Assembly: GCA_009779835.1 (NCBI GenBank)
Contig: WRBD01000004.1
Coordinates: forward strand, 37,258-101,257
DNA: 64,000 bases
Direction of reading: 5' to 3'
Source of the DNA: Defluviitaleaceae bacterium
Lineage (GTDB): Bacteria; Bacillota; Clostridia; Lachnospirales; WQUN01
This document shows, one piece after another, positions 17,966-26,816 of the stretch; within the stretch, counting starts at the first letter, position 1; each line of letters begins with the position of its first letter. The position numbers were made by a program, and so were the translations under genes. The notes below the pieces were generated by a model. It ran no database searches, was not told where the DNA came from, and saw only the letters and a program-made list of their open reading frames with translations.

Positions 17966-18849
17966 CAGACATACACTTCCTTACTGATATCCAGTTTGTT
18001 AAATTCTTCCGCAAACTCCTTAATTTTTTCAAGAGTCAAGGGGGCATTACTGAGTATTTCTTCCATTGCATATTCTTTACGGAATTCCAAATCTTTTCGC
18101 ATGTCGTCCCTTGTCTTTTCCCTTATCCATTCCAGCAATAATTTTTCTTGATATCTGGAGTTTATGTCTTTCCAGAACGCAACGGGTTTCGTTGGATATT
18201 CATCAATTAGTTTTTCAAGTTCTTTCTTGGGGATATTCGGAAATATACGGGCAATAATTTGAAGCTTATCGGATGCGTCGGGAACCCATTGCAGAAGTCT
18301 CATGCGTCCGGGACGCATCAACGGACGATATAAAATAGACGCATCGTTTCCCGTCATAATAATCGGAACCCGCTTTACCGTATGCCGCGCTACCATCGTT
18401 GGGAAATCGCAAATAGCCATCAGCTCCCCGTATAGCAATTGTCGCTGGACGGAGTATTGCACATTCTGTCCCCAGTCACCCAAAACTGTGTCAACATCGT
18501 TTATGACAAGCACGTAAGGATGAAACTTGTTCATGTACATATCATACCCTGCACCCATTTCGCCTTTTGGGCTTCCTGCTTCGGTATATTTTTTTCGTAA
18601 AAACGCAACGGGGTCATTTCCACTGTCGCTTGATTGTGCGGGGCTTTCCAATTCAGCCGGGCTTATAACAATTTGTTTAATCTTAAGTACGCGGCAAATT
18701 TCGTCAACCTGGAATGTTTTCCCTTCACCGGGCGGTCCGAAAATTCCCAAGATTAAAGGGCATTCTGTGTCTCTGATTAAAAGATTACCAATTAAGTGCG
18801 ATTCTACTTCTTCACGAAATTTTTCGCTGATATAGGGCTCGTTTGACAT
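17965..18849 (-). CDS. AAA+ ATPase resembling Rubisco activase
   Basis: A 294-residue single-domain AAA+ protein. Walker A is GPPGEGKTFQ (38-47), Walker B is VLVINDVD (113-120), sensor 1 is VPIIMTGND (161-169), and an arginine-finger region LMRPGRMRL follows (177-185). The wording of these blocks (LGIFGPPGEGKTFQ, SPAELES, INDVD, PIIMTGND, LYRPLMRPGRM) is that of plant-type Rubisco activase, a remodelling ATPase that frees inhibited Rubisco. No Rubisco gene is in the window and the gene sits tightly between purD and purC (12-base gap, TGATG overlap), so a different client, perhaps a purine or phosphosugar enzyme, is inferred. GGAGG precedes the ATG. Confidence 0.85.
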   Translation of the reverse strand: MSNEPYISEKFREEVESHLIGNLLIRDTECPLILGIFGPPGEGKTFQVDEICRVLKIKQIVISPAELESPAQSSDSGNDPVAFLRKKYTEAGSPKGEMGAGYDMYMNKFHPYVLVINDVDTVLGDWGQNVQYSVQRQLLYGELMAICDFPTMVARHTVKRVPIIMTGNDASILYRPLMRPGRMRLLQWVPDASDKLQIIARIFPNIPKKELEKLIDEYPTKPVAFWKDINSRYQEKLLLEWIREKTRDDMRKDLEFRKEYAMEEILSNAPLTLEKIKEFAEEFNKLDISKEVYV

Positions 18850-18861
18850 ATTTGCCTCCGA

Positions 18862-20109
18862 TTAGATATCCGTGCGATAAAAAAGATTTTCGCACTTTAT
18901 ATTTTTTACATCTTTGTATAACACTCTTCGTGCCGCGTCAAGTGTTTCGGCTTTTCTTGCGGCGAAAAGAACGCGCCCGCCTTTTGTTTCAAAGTGTGTT
19001 TCGTTTTTAGAAGTTCCGCAGTGGAAAACGAGCGTTTCATCTTCCAGTTTATCCAGCCCCGTGATTGCAAAACCGTTTTTGTATTCATGGGGATAACCTT
19101 TTGACGCAAGAATTATTCCCAAAACATTTTCATCGCTCCATTTTAGTTCGGGGTCTTTGCCCGCCAATATGTCTGTTAATACGGAGAAAAGGTCGTTTTC
19201 CAAACGCGGCAGAACCACTTCGGTTTCCGGGTCGCCAAAGCGGGCGTTGAATTCGATTACTTTCGCTTCGGCTTTTGTCGCAATTAAACCCGCGTAAAGA
19301 ATTCCCGTGAACGGGCGGCCTTCTTCTACCATTGCTTTTGCTGTCGGAAGTAAAATCTCTGTGCGTGCTTGTTCGATTATTTCCCGGGAAATTTGCGGCA
19401 CGGGCGAATACGCGCCCATTCCGCCTGTATTCGGGCCTTTGTCGCCGTCGAAGGCGCGTTTGTGGTCTTTGGCAATTACCATCGGATACACGTTCTCGCC
19501 GTTCACAAAAGCCATATAGGAAAATTCTGTTCCCGCCAAAAATTCTTCAATAACAACCGTGTTTCCCGCCGCACCGAAACGCTTGTTTTGCAACATTTCG
19601 GCAAGCACAGAATCGGCTTCTTCGTGAGATTCGGCAATCACAACGCCCTTTCCCGCCGCTAAGCCATCTGCTTTTAATACGAAGGGTGGTCTGCGGGCGT
19701 GAATATATTTTGAAGCGTCCGCAAAAGATGTGAATACTTCATATGAAGCAGTTGGGATTTTATATTTTTTCATAAGTTCTTTTGCGAAAGATTTACTGCC
19801 CTCGATAATTGCCGCGTTTGCCCGCGGCCCGAATACCGAGAGATTTTCTTTCTCGAAATAATCGACAATGCCGCCCACAAGCGGAACTTCCGGCCCGACC
19901 ACAGTTAACGTGATTTCTTCGGTTTTTGCGAATTCCGCAAGCGCGGCGAAATCTGACATTGCAATGTCCACGCATTCGCAGTTTTCTATTTCGCTAATGC
20001 CCGGGTTTCCCGGCGCAACGAAAATTTTTTCAACCTGCTCCGACTGCGCAAACTTCCACGCAAGCGCGTGTTCGCGCCCGCCGGAGCCTATTATTAATAC
20101 TTTGTTCAT
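18862..20109 (-). CDS. purD: Phosphoribosylamine-glycine ligase
   Basis: ATP-grasp enzyme making GAR from phosphoribosylamine and glycine. The N-terminal VLIIGSGGREHALAWK, the block AKDHKRAFDGDKGPNTGGMG and the metal site VIEFNARFGDPETE are present. Its 415 residues are typical. GAGGAG precedes the ATG. It lies 40 bases after purH and 12 before the AAA+ gene. Confidence 0.97.
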   Translation of the reverse strand: MNKVLIIGSGGREHALAWKFAQSEQVEKIFVAPGNPGISEIENCECVDIAMSDFAALAEFAKTEEITLTVVGPEVPLVGGIVDYFEKENLSVFGPRANAAIIEGSKSFAKELMKKYKIPTASYEVFTSFADASKYIHARRPPFVLKADGLAAGKGVVIAESHEEADSVLAEMLQNKRFGAAGNTVVIEEFLAGTEFSYMAFVNGENVYPMVIAKDHKRAFDGDKGPNTGGMGAYSPVPQISREIIEQARTEILLPTAKAMVEEGRPFTGILYAGLIATKAEAKVIEFNARFGDPETEVVLPRLENDLFSVLTDILAGKDPELKWSDENVLGIILASKGYPHEYKNGFAITGLDKLEDETLVFHCGTSKNETHFETKGGRVLFAARKAETLDAARRVLYKDVKNIKCENLFYRTDI

Positions 20110-20148
20110 GTGAAAGTATCTCCTCTTTTATATATGTTTGATTGCAGA

Positions 20149-21663
20149 TTAATGCTTAAAATGCCGAACTCCTGTGAAAATCATTGCGATGTTATACTTG
20201 TCGCAGGCTTCGATGGAATCACTATCTTTAACGCTTCCACCCGGCTGAATTATTACTTCAATGCCTGCCTTTGCGGCTTCTTCAACGGTGTCGGGCATTG
20301 GGAAAAATGCGTCGGAAGCAAGAACCGCACCGCGAGCGCGTTCACCCGCGTCACCGATTGCGATTTTTGCCGCGCCCACGCGATTTGTTTGACCGGGGCC
20401 AATACCGACGGTCATGTTGTCACGGGCAACTAAAATGCCGTTGGACTTTACATATTTTACGCACGTCCATGCGAATTTTGCGGTTTCTAATTCTGCTTCG
20501 GTGGGTTTGCGTTTTGTTGGGAAAGTGAGTGTCGCAGTATCAAAGCTTGCCGTATCTTTTTCTTGTATTAAAAGGCCGCCACTTACAGCTGAAATTTTTT
20601 GCTCTGTGTTTTCGGGTTTTGTCATTTCAATTTGCAACAAGCGAAGATTTTTCTTTTTCGTTAAAATCGAGAGTGCCTCTTCCGAAAACGATGGTGCGAT
20701 TATTATTTCAAGAAAAATTTCACTCATTTGCGCCGCGCTTTGTGCACAGACTTCACGGTTAAGCGCGACAATTCCGCCGAAAATGGAAACGGGATCGGCT
20801 TCGTATGCGCGAGAGTATGCTTCCGCGATTGTTTCTCCGATTCCCACGCCGCACGGATTTTGATGCTTAACCGCAACTGCGGCGGGCGAGTCGAATTCTT
20901 TTACCATTTCGAGCGTAACGTCCGCGTCGGCGATATTATTATAAGAAAGTTCTTTGCCATGAAGCTGTTTTGCCGCGATGATTGTATTGCCCGGAATCGG
21001 GTCACTGTACAGTGCGGCGTTTTGGTGCGGGTTTTCGCCGTATCGCAAGGGCTGTTTTATTTCGTATGTCATAGTTAATTTTTCGGGGTAGGGGACTTTT
21101 GTGAAATATGCCGCAATTACCGCGTCGTATGCGGCGGTGTGCCGAAACGCCTTTGCCGCTAGGTCTTGTTTTGTTTGAATTGTTACGCCGCCTTCGGAAA
21201 TTTCTTGTAAAACTTTTTCGTAGTCGGAAGGCTCTACAATAACCGCGACACTTGCATGGTTTTTCGCCGCGGAACGAATCATTGACGGCCCACCTATGTC
21301 AATATTTTCGATTGCATCTTCACGGGAAACGTCCGGTTTTTGAATCGTTTCTTTAAACGGATAAAGATTTACCGCAACAATATCAATTGTATTAATCCCG
21401 TGCTTCTCCAGTGTTTCCATATGCTCGGGATTGTTACGTACCGCAAGCAACCCGCCGTGAATTGCAGGATGCAGGGTTTTCACGCGCCCGTCCATTAATT
21501 CGGGAAATTCCGTTACTTCTGAGATGTTCAACGCGCCGATGGTCTTCAGTAAGTCATACGTACCGCCCGTTGAAATAATTTCGTATCCATTCGCAACTAA
21601 ACCCTTCGCAAATTCCAGCACGCCCGTTTTGTCCGAGACGCTTATTAATGCTCGTTTTTTCAT
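20149..21663 (-). CDS. purH: Bifunctional AICAR transformylase/IMP cyclohydrolase
   Basis: Performs the last two steps to IMP. The N-terminal MGS-like cyclohydrolase domain ([24 protein letters not shown]) is followed by the AICAR transformylase domain with [12 protein letters not shown] and [10 protein letters not shown]. It has 504 residues, normal for the family. GAGGAGG precedes the ATG. The 116-base gap to purN carries only a weak coding-like remnant. Confidence 0.97.
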   Translation of the reverse strand: MKKRALISVSDKTGVLEFAKGLVANGYEIISTGGTYDLLKTIGALNISEVTEFPELMDGRVKTLHPAIHGGLLAVRNNPEHMETLEKHGINTIDIVAVNLYPFKETIQKPDVSREDAIENIDIGGPSMIRSAAKNHASVAVIVEPSDYEKVLQEISEGGVTIQTKQDLAAKAFRHTAAYDAVIAAYFTKVPYPEKLTMTYEIKQPLRYGENPHQNAALYSDPIPGNTIIAAKQLHGKELSYNNIADADVTLEMVKEFDSPAAVAVKHQNPCGVGIGETIAEAYSRAYEADPVSIFGGIVALNREVCAQSAAQMSEIFLEIIIAPSFSEEALSILTKKKNLRLLQIEMTKPENTEQKISAVSGGLLIQEKDTASFDTATLTFPTKRKPTEAELETAKFAWTCVKYVKSNGILVARDNMTVGIGPGQTNRVGAAKIAIGDAGERARGAVLASDAFFPMPDTVEEAAKAGIEVIIQPGGSVKDSDSIEACDKYNIAMIFTGVRHFKH

Positions 21664-21779
21664 TGTGTTTCCTCCTCATGATTTAAAAAGTTTATCCACA
21701 TGGAAAGGATATAATCGTTGTGTTCGGAATGGCGGCACGCAAAGCGTCAAGCTGCTCATCTCTGATAAATGAGAATTCT

Positions 21780-22358
21780 TTAGGCAACCGCTAAAATCTC
21801 TGCCAAAAACTCAACCAAAAAAATATGCTCCTGTTCAAGCACGCGTGCCGCTAAAATTTCCGGTGTGTCATCTGCGTGTACGGGGACTTTTCTTTGCGCT
21901 AGAATATCTCCCTCATCATATTCGGCTGTTACGCGGTGGATTGTTATTCCGGTTTCGGTATCACCGGCGACAAGTACTGCCGCATGTACGTTTATTCCGA
22001 ACATTCCCTTGCCGCCGTATTTCGGAAGCAGTGACGGATGTATGTTAAAAATTCGATTTTCGTATGTTTTAAGTACGGTTGCGGGAATTTTTTTCAGATA
22101 TCCTGCAAGAAGAACAATGTCGGTGTTGTGGGCTTGTAAAGTTTGCAAGGTGATTTCGTCAAGCGAATCGGGTGTGGTTTTCGCGCTCAGATGAACGGCG
22201 GGAATACCCTCGTTTTTTGCACGTTCCAATGCTCGCGAGTTACTGTTATTACTTATAACAGCGCATACACGGGCGGGTATTTTTCCCGCCCTGCAACCGT
22301 CAATAATTGCCTGTAAATCAGAACCGCCGTGTGAGGCGAAAACGGCTATGTTTTTCAT
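21780..22358 (-). CDS. purN: Phosphoribosylglycinamide formyltransferase
   Basis: Transfers a formyl group from 10-formyl-tetrahydrofolate to GAR. The family blocks are AVFASHGGSDLQAII at the N-terminus, the Asn/His motif NIHPSLLPKYGGKGMFG and the catalytic region ITIHRVTAEYDEGDILAQ. It has 192 residues. It starts 15 bases after the radical SAM gene, with GGGG as RBS, so purN probably depends on read-through of, or the promoter before, the dockerin/radical SAM pair. Confidence 0.96.
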   Translation of the reverse strand: MKNIAVFASHGGSDLQAIIDGCRAGKIPARVCAVISNNSNSRALERAKNEGIPAVHLSAKTTPDSLDEITLQTLQAHNTDIVLLAGYLKKIPATVLKTYENRIFNIHPSLLPKYGGKGMFGINVHAAVLVAGDTETGITIHRVTAEYDEGDILAQRKVPVHADDTPEILAARVLEQEHIFLVEFLAEILAVA

Positions 22359-22373
22359 TTAACCCCCCAAAAC

Positions 22374-23810
22374 CTAAGAGTCTGTTTGACATCTCCGACG
22401 TACATACTCCAAATCGTTCAAGATGTCTTTATTTTCGTAATTGGTTAATTTTGCGGCTTGTTCAAGCAGTTTAATGCTCTCGGCGTAATCTCCCAGTTCG
22501 TGAAGGGCGAGGCCAAGCCCCTTCATTGCGTAGGTGTCGGTAGGGTCAAGTTTTAGGGCTTTTGTGTTTGCGCTTTTACATAGTTCGAAGTTTCCGCAGA
22601 AAAATTCGGAAAAACCGCTGATTGCCAATGCTTTTTTATTCTCGGGTTCGATTTCTAATGCGCGGCGCACAAAAAAAGCCGCCGTTTGGAAATTTTTTTT
22701 TGCGAGACAGCTTTCCGCTTCGGATACCAGCCATGCGGCATCATCTTCCTCAAGAAGGCGTTCACGTAATTTTTTCAGCGCGAAATTGTAGGCGCAGTAA
22801 AAATTTTCGGAATAAATATCGCCGTTCATGGTGAGACGCGTGTTTGGGCAACCGCCAAGACAACGTCTCTTATATATGCAGTCGGCGCAATCGCCCACAA
22901 GCCGCGACGTTGACATTTTTCTGCACCAAGAAAACTTCTCCGGGTCGTTCCAAATTTCTGAAAGCGGCTTTTGACGGATATTCCCTTCGATGAAGGATTT
23001 TTCGCGAATGGACGTGCATCCCAAGATATCGCCGTTATGTAGAATCCCGAAATTTCGCGTGCCCGCGTTACAACCGTTCCAGTAGGAAGCGGCACCGCCG
23101 ATGCCGGAATTTTGGCGTGCAAGCACTTCTTTTTCTGTGTAGTAGCCCAAGCAGTCGGCAGGAAAAATTTTTATCCTTCCTTCTGCGGATGTTTTGTAGC
23201 AAAAATCAAGAAGCACGGAAACTAATGCGGGTGAAATAATCCAATCCGGGCGTTCCTTGAAATTTCCCATGGGTTGTCCCAGTTGAATCTGCCACAATTC
23301 AAACCCCATTTCGGGCAGAATCTGACTCATTTCCGGCAGTACGTCGATGTTTAAATTGGAAACGGTTGTTACTGCGCCCATTCTAACGCCGGATTCGTTC
23401 AAGTGCGAAGCGGCTTCGCGAATGCGCGAAAACGAACCGGCTTTTCTTATGTTGTCGTGAATTTTCTCCGTGCCGTCTATGCTGATTGCGACGGTTGAAA
23501 TACCGCATTCTTTGAGAGTTCGCGCTTTTTGCGCGTCAATTAGCCAGCCGTTTGTGATGATATTTACCGCCACGCCGTGTGAAACGAATTCCCTTATAAT
23601 TTGCGGTAGATCCTCACGCAAAAGAGGCTCGCCGCCGGAAAGGGTAATCCATTTAAGGCCTAATTCCGAAATTTGCCGAGCCAAAAAAAGGGCTTCATGC
23701 GTTGCTAATTCATCGGGCAACCGCTCCTCGCACGACGAGCCGCAATGTCCGCAACGCATATTGCACCCCATTGTAACTTCCCATACGGCGGTGACAGGTC
23801 TAATTTTCAA
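22374..23810 (-). CDS. Radical SAM/SPASM enzyme with C-terminal TPR, putative peptide maturase
   Basis: A 478-residue protein. Residues 16-23 hold CNMRCGHC, the Cx3Cx2C site of the SAM-bound [4Fe-4S] cluster; SGGEP (58-62) binds SAM. A complete SPASM set follows: C247-x12-G-x4-C265, then C308-x2-C311-x5-C317-x3-C321, and C339, enough for two more clusters. Residues ~358-470 form TPR repeats (LEIEPENKKALAISGF, LKLDPTDTYAMKGLG). SPASM enzymes typically modify peptides (thioether, C-C bonds, epimers). No PqqD-like recognition domain is visible; the TPRs may take that part. The TTG start has GGGG seven bases upstream and overlaps the dockerin repeat protein by 11 bases, which points to that protein as substrate. 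The modification cannot be predicted. Confidence 0.9.
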   Translation of the reverse strand: MKIRPVTAVWEVTMGCNMRCGHCGSSCEERLPDELATHEALFLARQISELGLKWITLSGGEPLLREDLPQIIREFVSHGVAVNIITNGWLIDAQKARTLKECGISTVAISIDGTEKIHDNIRKAGSFSRIREAASHLNESGVRMGAVTTVSNLNIDVLPEMSQILPEMGFELWQIQLGQPMGNFKERPDWIISPALVSVLLDFCYKTSAEGRIKIFPADCLGYYTEKEVLARQNSGIGGAASYWNGCNAGTRNFGILHNGDILGCTSIREKSFIEGNIRQKPLSEIWNDPEKFSWCRKMSTSRLVGDCADCIYKRRCLGGCPNTRLTMNGDIYSENFYCAYNFALKKLRERLLEEDDAAWLVSEAESCLAKKNFQTAAFFVRRALEIEPENKKALAISGFSEFFCGNFELCKSANTKALKLDPTDTYAMKGLGLALHELGDYAESIKLLEQAAKLTNYENKDILNDLEYVRRRCQTDS

Positions 23811-24321
23811 CGCTTAACCCCACAAGTTTTCTTACAAGCATTGTAAGGTCTGCTACATCCACAACTCCGTCGCCGTTGATATCGGCGGCAAGCTTGCAGA
23901 AAGTTTCATCATCTATCATTTGTTGTTGCACTTCCGGAGGCGCTACAAGCCATCTTGCAAGAGCGGTTGCGTCCGCTGAAGTTACTTTTCCGGTACCGGT
24001 GACATCGCCCAAAATAAAGTCTGCGGGGAATCCATAATCCGGTACGGGAAGGTCACAGTAGGGGAAGCCGTATTCCGGTACAGGAAGGTCACAGTAGGGG
24101 AAGCCGTATTCAGGACAGGGAATATCGCAATCGGGAAAACCGTATGGAGGTCTTTCAACCGGAAAGCCATAAGGTGGCACAGCAAAAGAACTTACGGCAT
24201 CATGACAAACAAACCCCGATAACATATCGGCAGGGTTATCCGCCGCACCTAACGCCGTAGCAGAGGAAGCAATAGATAAAGCCAAGCCCACAGCTGCAAT
24301 TTTGCGTGGAAAGTCTTTCAT
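23800..24321 (-). CDS. Exported repeat protein with dockerin domain, candidate radical SAM substrate
   Basis: A 173-residue protein with a Sec signal peptide (residues 1-26, cleavage near ALG-AAD). Residues 49-102 are a tandem repeat built on YGFP (Tyr at 51, 60, 72, 84 and 96): two identical units PEYGFPYCDLPV, one close unit PPYGFPDCDIPC, and two shorter edge units. Residues 105-173 are a type I dockerin; the first calcium loop is degenerate (DVTGTGKVTSAD), the second canonical (DINGDGVVDVAD). The ATG at 24321 has GGGGTGAT upstream and its own promoter. The overlapping radical SAM/SPASM gene suggests that the repeat (Cys 65, 69, 77, 89, the Tyr, Phe or Asp residues) is modified before export, then docked through a cohesin. 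No leader-peptide cleavage site of the double-glycine type is seen. Confidence 0.88.
   Translation of the reverse strand: MKDFPRKIAAVGLALSIASSATALGAADNPADMLSGFVCHDAVSSFAVPPYGFPVERPPYGFPDCDIPCPEYGFPYCDLPVPEYGFPYCDLPVPDYGFPADFILGDVTGTGKVTSADATALARWLVAPPEVQQQMIDDETFCKLAADINGDGVVDVADLTMLVRKLVGLSVEN
24016..24177 (-). repeat. Tandem repeat encoding the YGFP units
   Basis: A 36-base unit is repeated almost exactly in the centre, flanked by diverged copies. At the protein level the spacing of the conserved YGFP is 9, 12, 12 and 12 residues. The near-identity of the central copies suggests recent duplication. Confidence 0.85.
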
Positions 24322-24350
24322 AAATATCACCCCAAAAAATATTTTGTTAT

Positions 24351-24379
24351 ATTTTAACATGGAGAAAAGTCTGTTGCAA
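24351..24379 (-). promoter_or_regulatory. Promoter of the dockerin/radical SAM unit
   Basis: On the minus strand TTGCAA (24379-24374), a 17-bp spacer and TAAAAT (24356-24351) lie just after the purM stop and about 30 bases before the ATG at 24321. This would let the unit, and purN after it, be expressed apart from the upstream purine genes. Confidence 0.6.
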
Positions 24380-24385
24380 ACAAAA

Positions 24386-25435
24386 TCATAACAACCTTTC
24401 GCCAAGAAGCGTTAATCCCTCACCTTCAATTACATTGCCGATTACCGCCGCTTCTTCGCCATTCGAGCGCAGAAATTCAATTGTTTTTTTTGCATCTTCT
24501 TTCGCTGTGACAATTACCATACCGATTCCCATGTTATATAAATTATACATTTCTTCTTCCGGAATGTTTCCGTGATGTTGAATAAAATGGAAAATCGCCG
24601 GGGGTTCCCATGCTCGCGTGTCATGAAATATATCAACTTCCGCGCCAAGCCCTGCAGGTAAAATTCGCGGAATATTTTCAATAAATCCACCGCCGGTGAT
24701 ATTTGCCATCCCTTTCGGCTGTAAATTTTCACATAAATTTATAATAGATTTTGCATAAATTTTTGTAGGGGTAAGTAAAACCTCTCCAAGATTTTTTTCC
24801 CCGAAATATATTTCATTCAGGTTTAAATTTTTTTCTGAAATTATTTTACGAATCAATGAAAATCCGTTTGAATGCACACCGGTAGATGCAATCCCGATTA
24901 AAACATCGCCCGCTTTTATATTTTCGCCTGTTATCATTTTTGATTTTTCAACTATGCCAACGCAGAACCCTGCAATATCATATTCGTTTTCGGGCATCAT
25001 GTCGGGGTGTTCCGCCATTTCGCCGCCGATTAATGCGCAACCGGACTGCACGCAGCCTTCCGAAACGCCCGCAATTATATCTTCCATTATGTCCGGAACT
25101 ACTTTGCCGCACGCGATATAATCCAAAAAAAACAAAGGCTTCGCACCGACGGTAATTATATCGTTAACACACATAGCAACAGCGTCAATGCCAATTGTGT
25201 CGTGTTTGCCAAGCTTAAACGCCAGCATCAACTTCGTGCCAACGCCGTCCGTTCCGCTAACCAGAACAGGCTCGTCGTATTTTCCCGCCGCCGCAAGCTC
25301 AAACAATCCGCCGAACCCGCCAAGTCCGCCGACAACCCCCGGAATTTTTGTGCGCGCAACGTGTTTTTTTATGCGCTGTACAGCCTCATACCCGGCATGA
25401 ATATCCACGCCGGCTTTTTTATAATTATCAGACAT
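24386..25435 (-). CDS. purM: Phosphoribosylformylglycinamidine cyclo-ligase
   Basis: Closes the imidazole ring to give AIR. Family blocks are YKKAGVDIHAGYEAV at the start, SGTDGVGTKLMLAF and AVAMCVNDI. It has 349 residues from the ATG at 25435, which has GAGG nine bases upstream; an alternative ATG two codons earlier is too near the RBS. It overlaps the end of purF by eight bases. Confidence 0.96.
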   Translation of the reverse strand: MSDNYKKAGVDIHAGYEAVQRIKKHVARTKIPGVVGGLGGFGGLFELAAAGKYDEPVLVSGTDGVGTKLMLAFKLGKHDTIGIDAVAMCVNDIITVGAKPLFFLDYIACGKVVPDIMEDIIAGVSEGCVQSGCALIGGEMAEHPDMMPENEYDIAGFCVGIVEKSKMITGENIKAGDVLIGIASTGVHSNGFSLIRKIISEKNLNLNEIYFGEKNLGEVLLTPTKIYAKSIINLCENLQPKGMANITGGGFIENIPRILPAGLGAEVDIFHDTRAWEPPAIFHFIQHHGNIPEEEMYNLYNMGIGMVIVTAKEDAKKTIEFLRSNGEEAAVIGNVIEGEGLTLLGERLL

Positions 25436-26816
25436 TTTCATTAACCTCAATTCCTGCAAAATCTTGTAAATGTGTTGGGTAGTCGCCGTTGAAACACGCC
25501 ATGCATAATGACATTCCCACCGCTTCGGTGAGTCCACTTTCGCTTATGAAGGAGATAGAATCTGCGTTCATTAATTTTGTAATATTTTTTATCGAACGTT
25601 TGTGCGAAATTAGTTCTTTTGGCGAGGGTGTGTCGATTCCGTAATAGCACGGATATTTATACGGCGGCGACGCGATTTTAATGTGAACTTCACGTGCGCC
25701 CGTGTCTTTGAGAAGTTTTACCAAACGCCGCACCGTTGTGCCGCGCACGATGGAGTCATCAACAAGTACAACGGATTTTCCCTCAACGATGGAGCGCACG
25801 ATGGAATGTTTCATTTCCACGCCGCGTTCGCGTAAGTTTTGCGAGGGCGCAATAAATGTTCGCCCGATATAACGATTTTTTATAATCCCTATTTCATACG
25901 GAATTCCCGACGCTTCGGCGTAACCGATTGCGGCGGAAATTCCCGTGTCGGGCGAAGCAATTACAACTTCCGCGCCCGGGGTAGGTGATTCTTTTGCCAG
26001 AATAATGCCCGCGTTTTTTCGTGATGTGTGAACATTTATGCCCTCGATGTTTGAATCCGGGCGGGCAATGTAGATGAATTCCATTCCGCAAAGTGCCATA
26101 CTTCTTTCGGATGTAAAAAATTCGGATTTAATTCCGTCGTCGTTAATAATAATAATTTCGCCCGGCGCGACATCACGGACATAAACCGCGCCTACCGTGT
26201 CAAGTGCGCAGGATTCGCTTGCTACAACGTATGAATCACCGCGTTTTCCCAGCACAAGCGGACGCAAGCCACGCGGGTCACGCGCCGCATACATTGCTGT
26301 TTGTGTCATTAAAAGGAACGCAAAGCCGCCGTGAATTTGCGAAAGCGCGCGTTTCAAACTTTCAACAAACGTAACAAGCCGCGAGCGTCTTATGATGTGC
26401 GCAAGAAGCTCCGAGATACAAGTCGTTTGAAAAATGCTTCCGTATTCTTCTAATTTGTAGCGCAAACTGTTTGCGTTAACCAACGCGCCGTTGTTGCAAA
26501 TGGCAAGGCTACTTTTATCAAAATTGAATAAAAGCGGTTGAACGGCGGTGTTTCTTTTCATGCCGCCGGGTGCGTAAAGAACGTGCGCGATTGCCGACGT
26601 ACCCTTCATTTGCGTAAGCATTTCCGAATTAATAACTTCTGTGAGCAGTCCCCGTCCATTGGTGCGGGTAAGAACGTCGCCGTTTTTTACGACCATGCCC
26701 GCTCCGTCCTGTCCGCGGTGTTGCAGACTGTGTAGCCCGTAATATGCAAGATTTGCAGCTTCAACATTGTTCCAAATTCCAAATAATCCACATTCGTGTT
26801 TTATTTTAGAAGACAC
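25428..26816 (-). CDS. purF: Amidophosphoribosyltransferase
   Basis: First committed step of purine synthesis: PRPP plus glutamine gives phosphoribosylamine. The N-terminal nucleophile is the Cys in [11 protein letters not shown], exposed after removal of a short propeptide. The glutaminase part has [14 protein letters not shown] and the PRPP loop is [13 protein letters not shown]. Late cysteines (LCMACFNG) fit the Fe-S type found in Bacillus. I chose the GTG at 26816 (MSSKIKHEC) because GGGGAGGAG lies seven bases upstream; a TTG at 26834 is possible. It overlaps purL by 16 bases. Confidence 0.95.
   Translation of the reverse strand: MSSKIKHECGLFGIWNNVEAANLAYYGLHSLQHRGQDGAGMVVKNGDVLTRTNGRGLLTEVINSEMLTQMKGTSAIAHVLYAPGGMKRNTAVQPLLFNFDKSSLAICNNGALVNANSLRYKLEEYGSIFQTTCISELLAHIIRRSRLVTFVESLKRALSQIHGGFAFLLMTQTAMYAARDPRGLRPLVLGKRGDSYVVASESCALDTVGAVYVRDVAPGEIIIINDDGIKSEFFTSERSMALCGMEFIYIARPDSNIEGINVHTSRKNAGIILAKESPTPGAEVVIASPDTGISAAIGYAEASGIPYEIGIIKNRYIGRTFIAPSQNLRERGVEMKHSIVRSIVEGKSVVLVDDSIVRGTTVRRLVKLLKDTGAREVHIKIASPPYKYPCYYGIDTPSPKELISHKRSIKNITKLMNADSISFISESGLTEAVGMSLCMACFNGDYPTHLQDFAGIEVNENV

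Noticed and set aside
17965..18849. A carbon-fixation locus based on the Rubisco-activase-like protein
   Set aside because: No Rubisco or phosphoribulokinase gene is present and all close neighbours are purine genes.
21692..21787. About 30 codons after purN that read like a leucine-rich-repeat end (DEQLDALRAAIPNTTI)
   Set aside because: The stretch is short, has no start or RBS and the similarity is by eye only; it may be a relic but is not supportable.
24016..24177. Regular 36-base repeats that could suggest a CRISPR array
   Set aside because: There are no unique spacers; the repeats are contiguous and lie in frame within a coding sequence with a signal peptide and dockerin.
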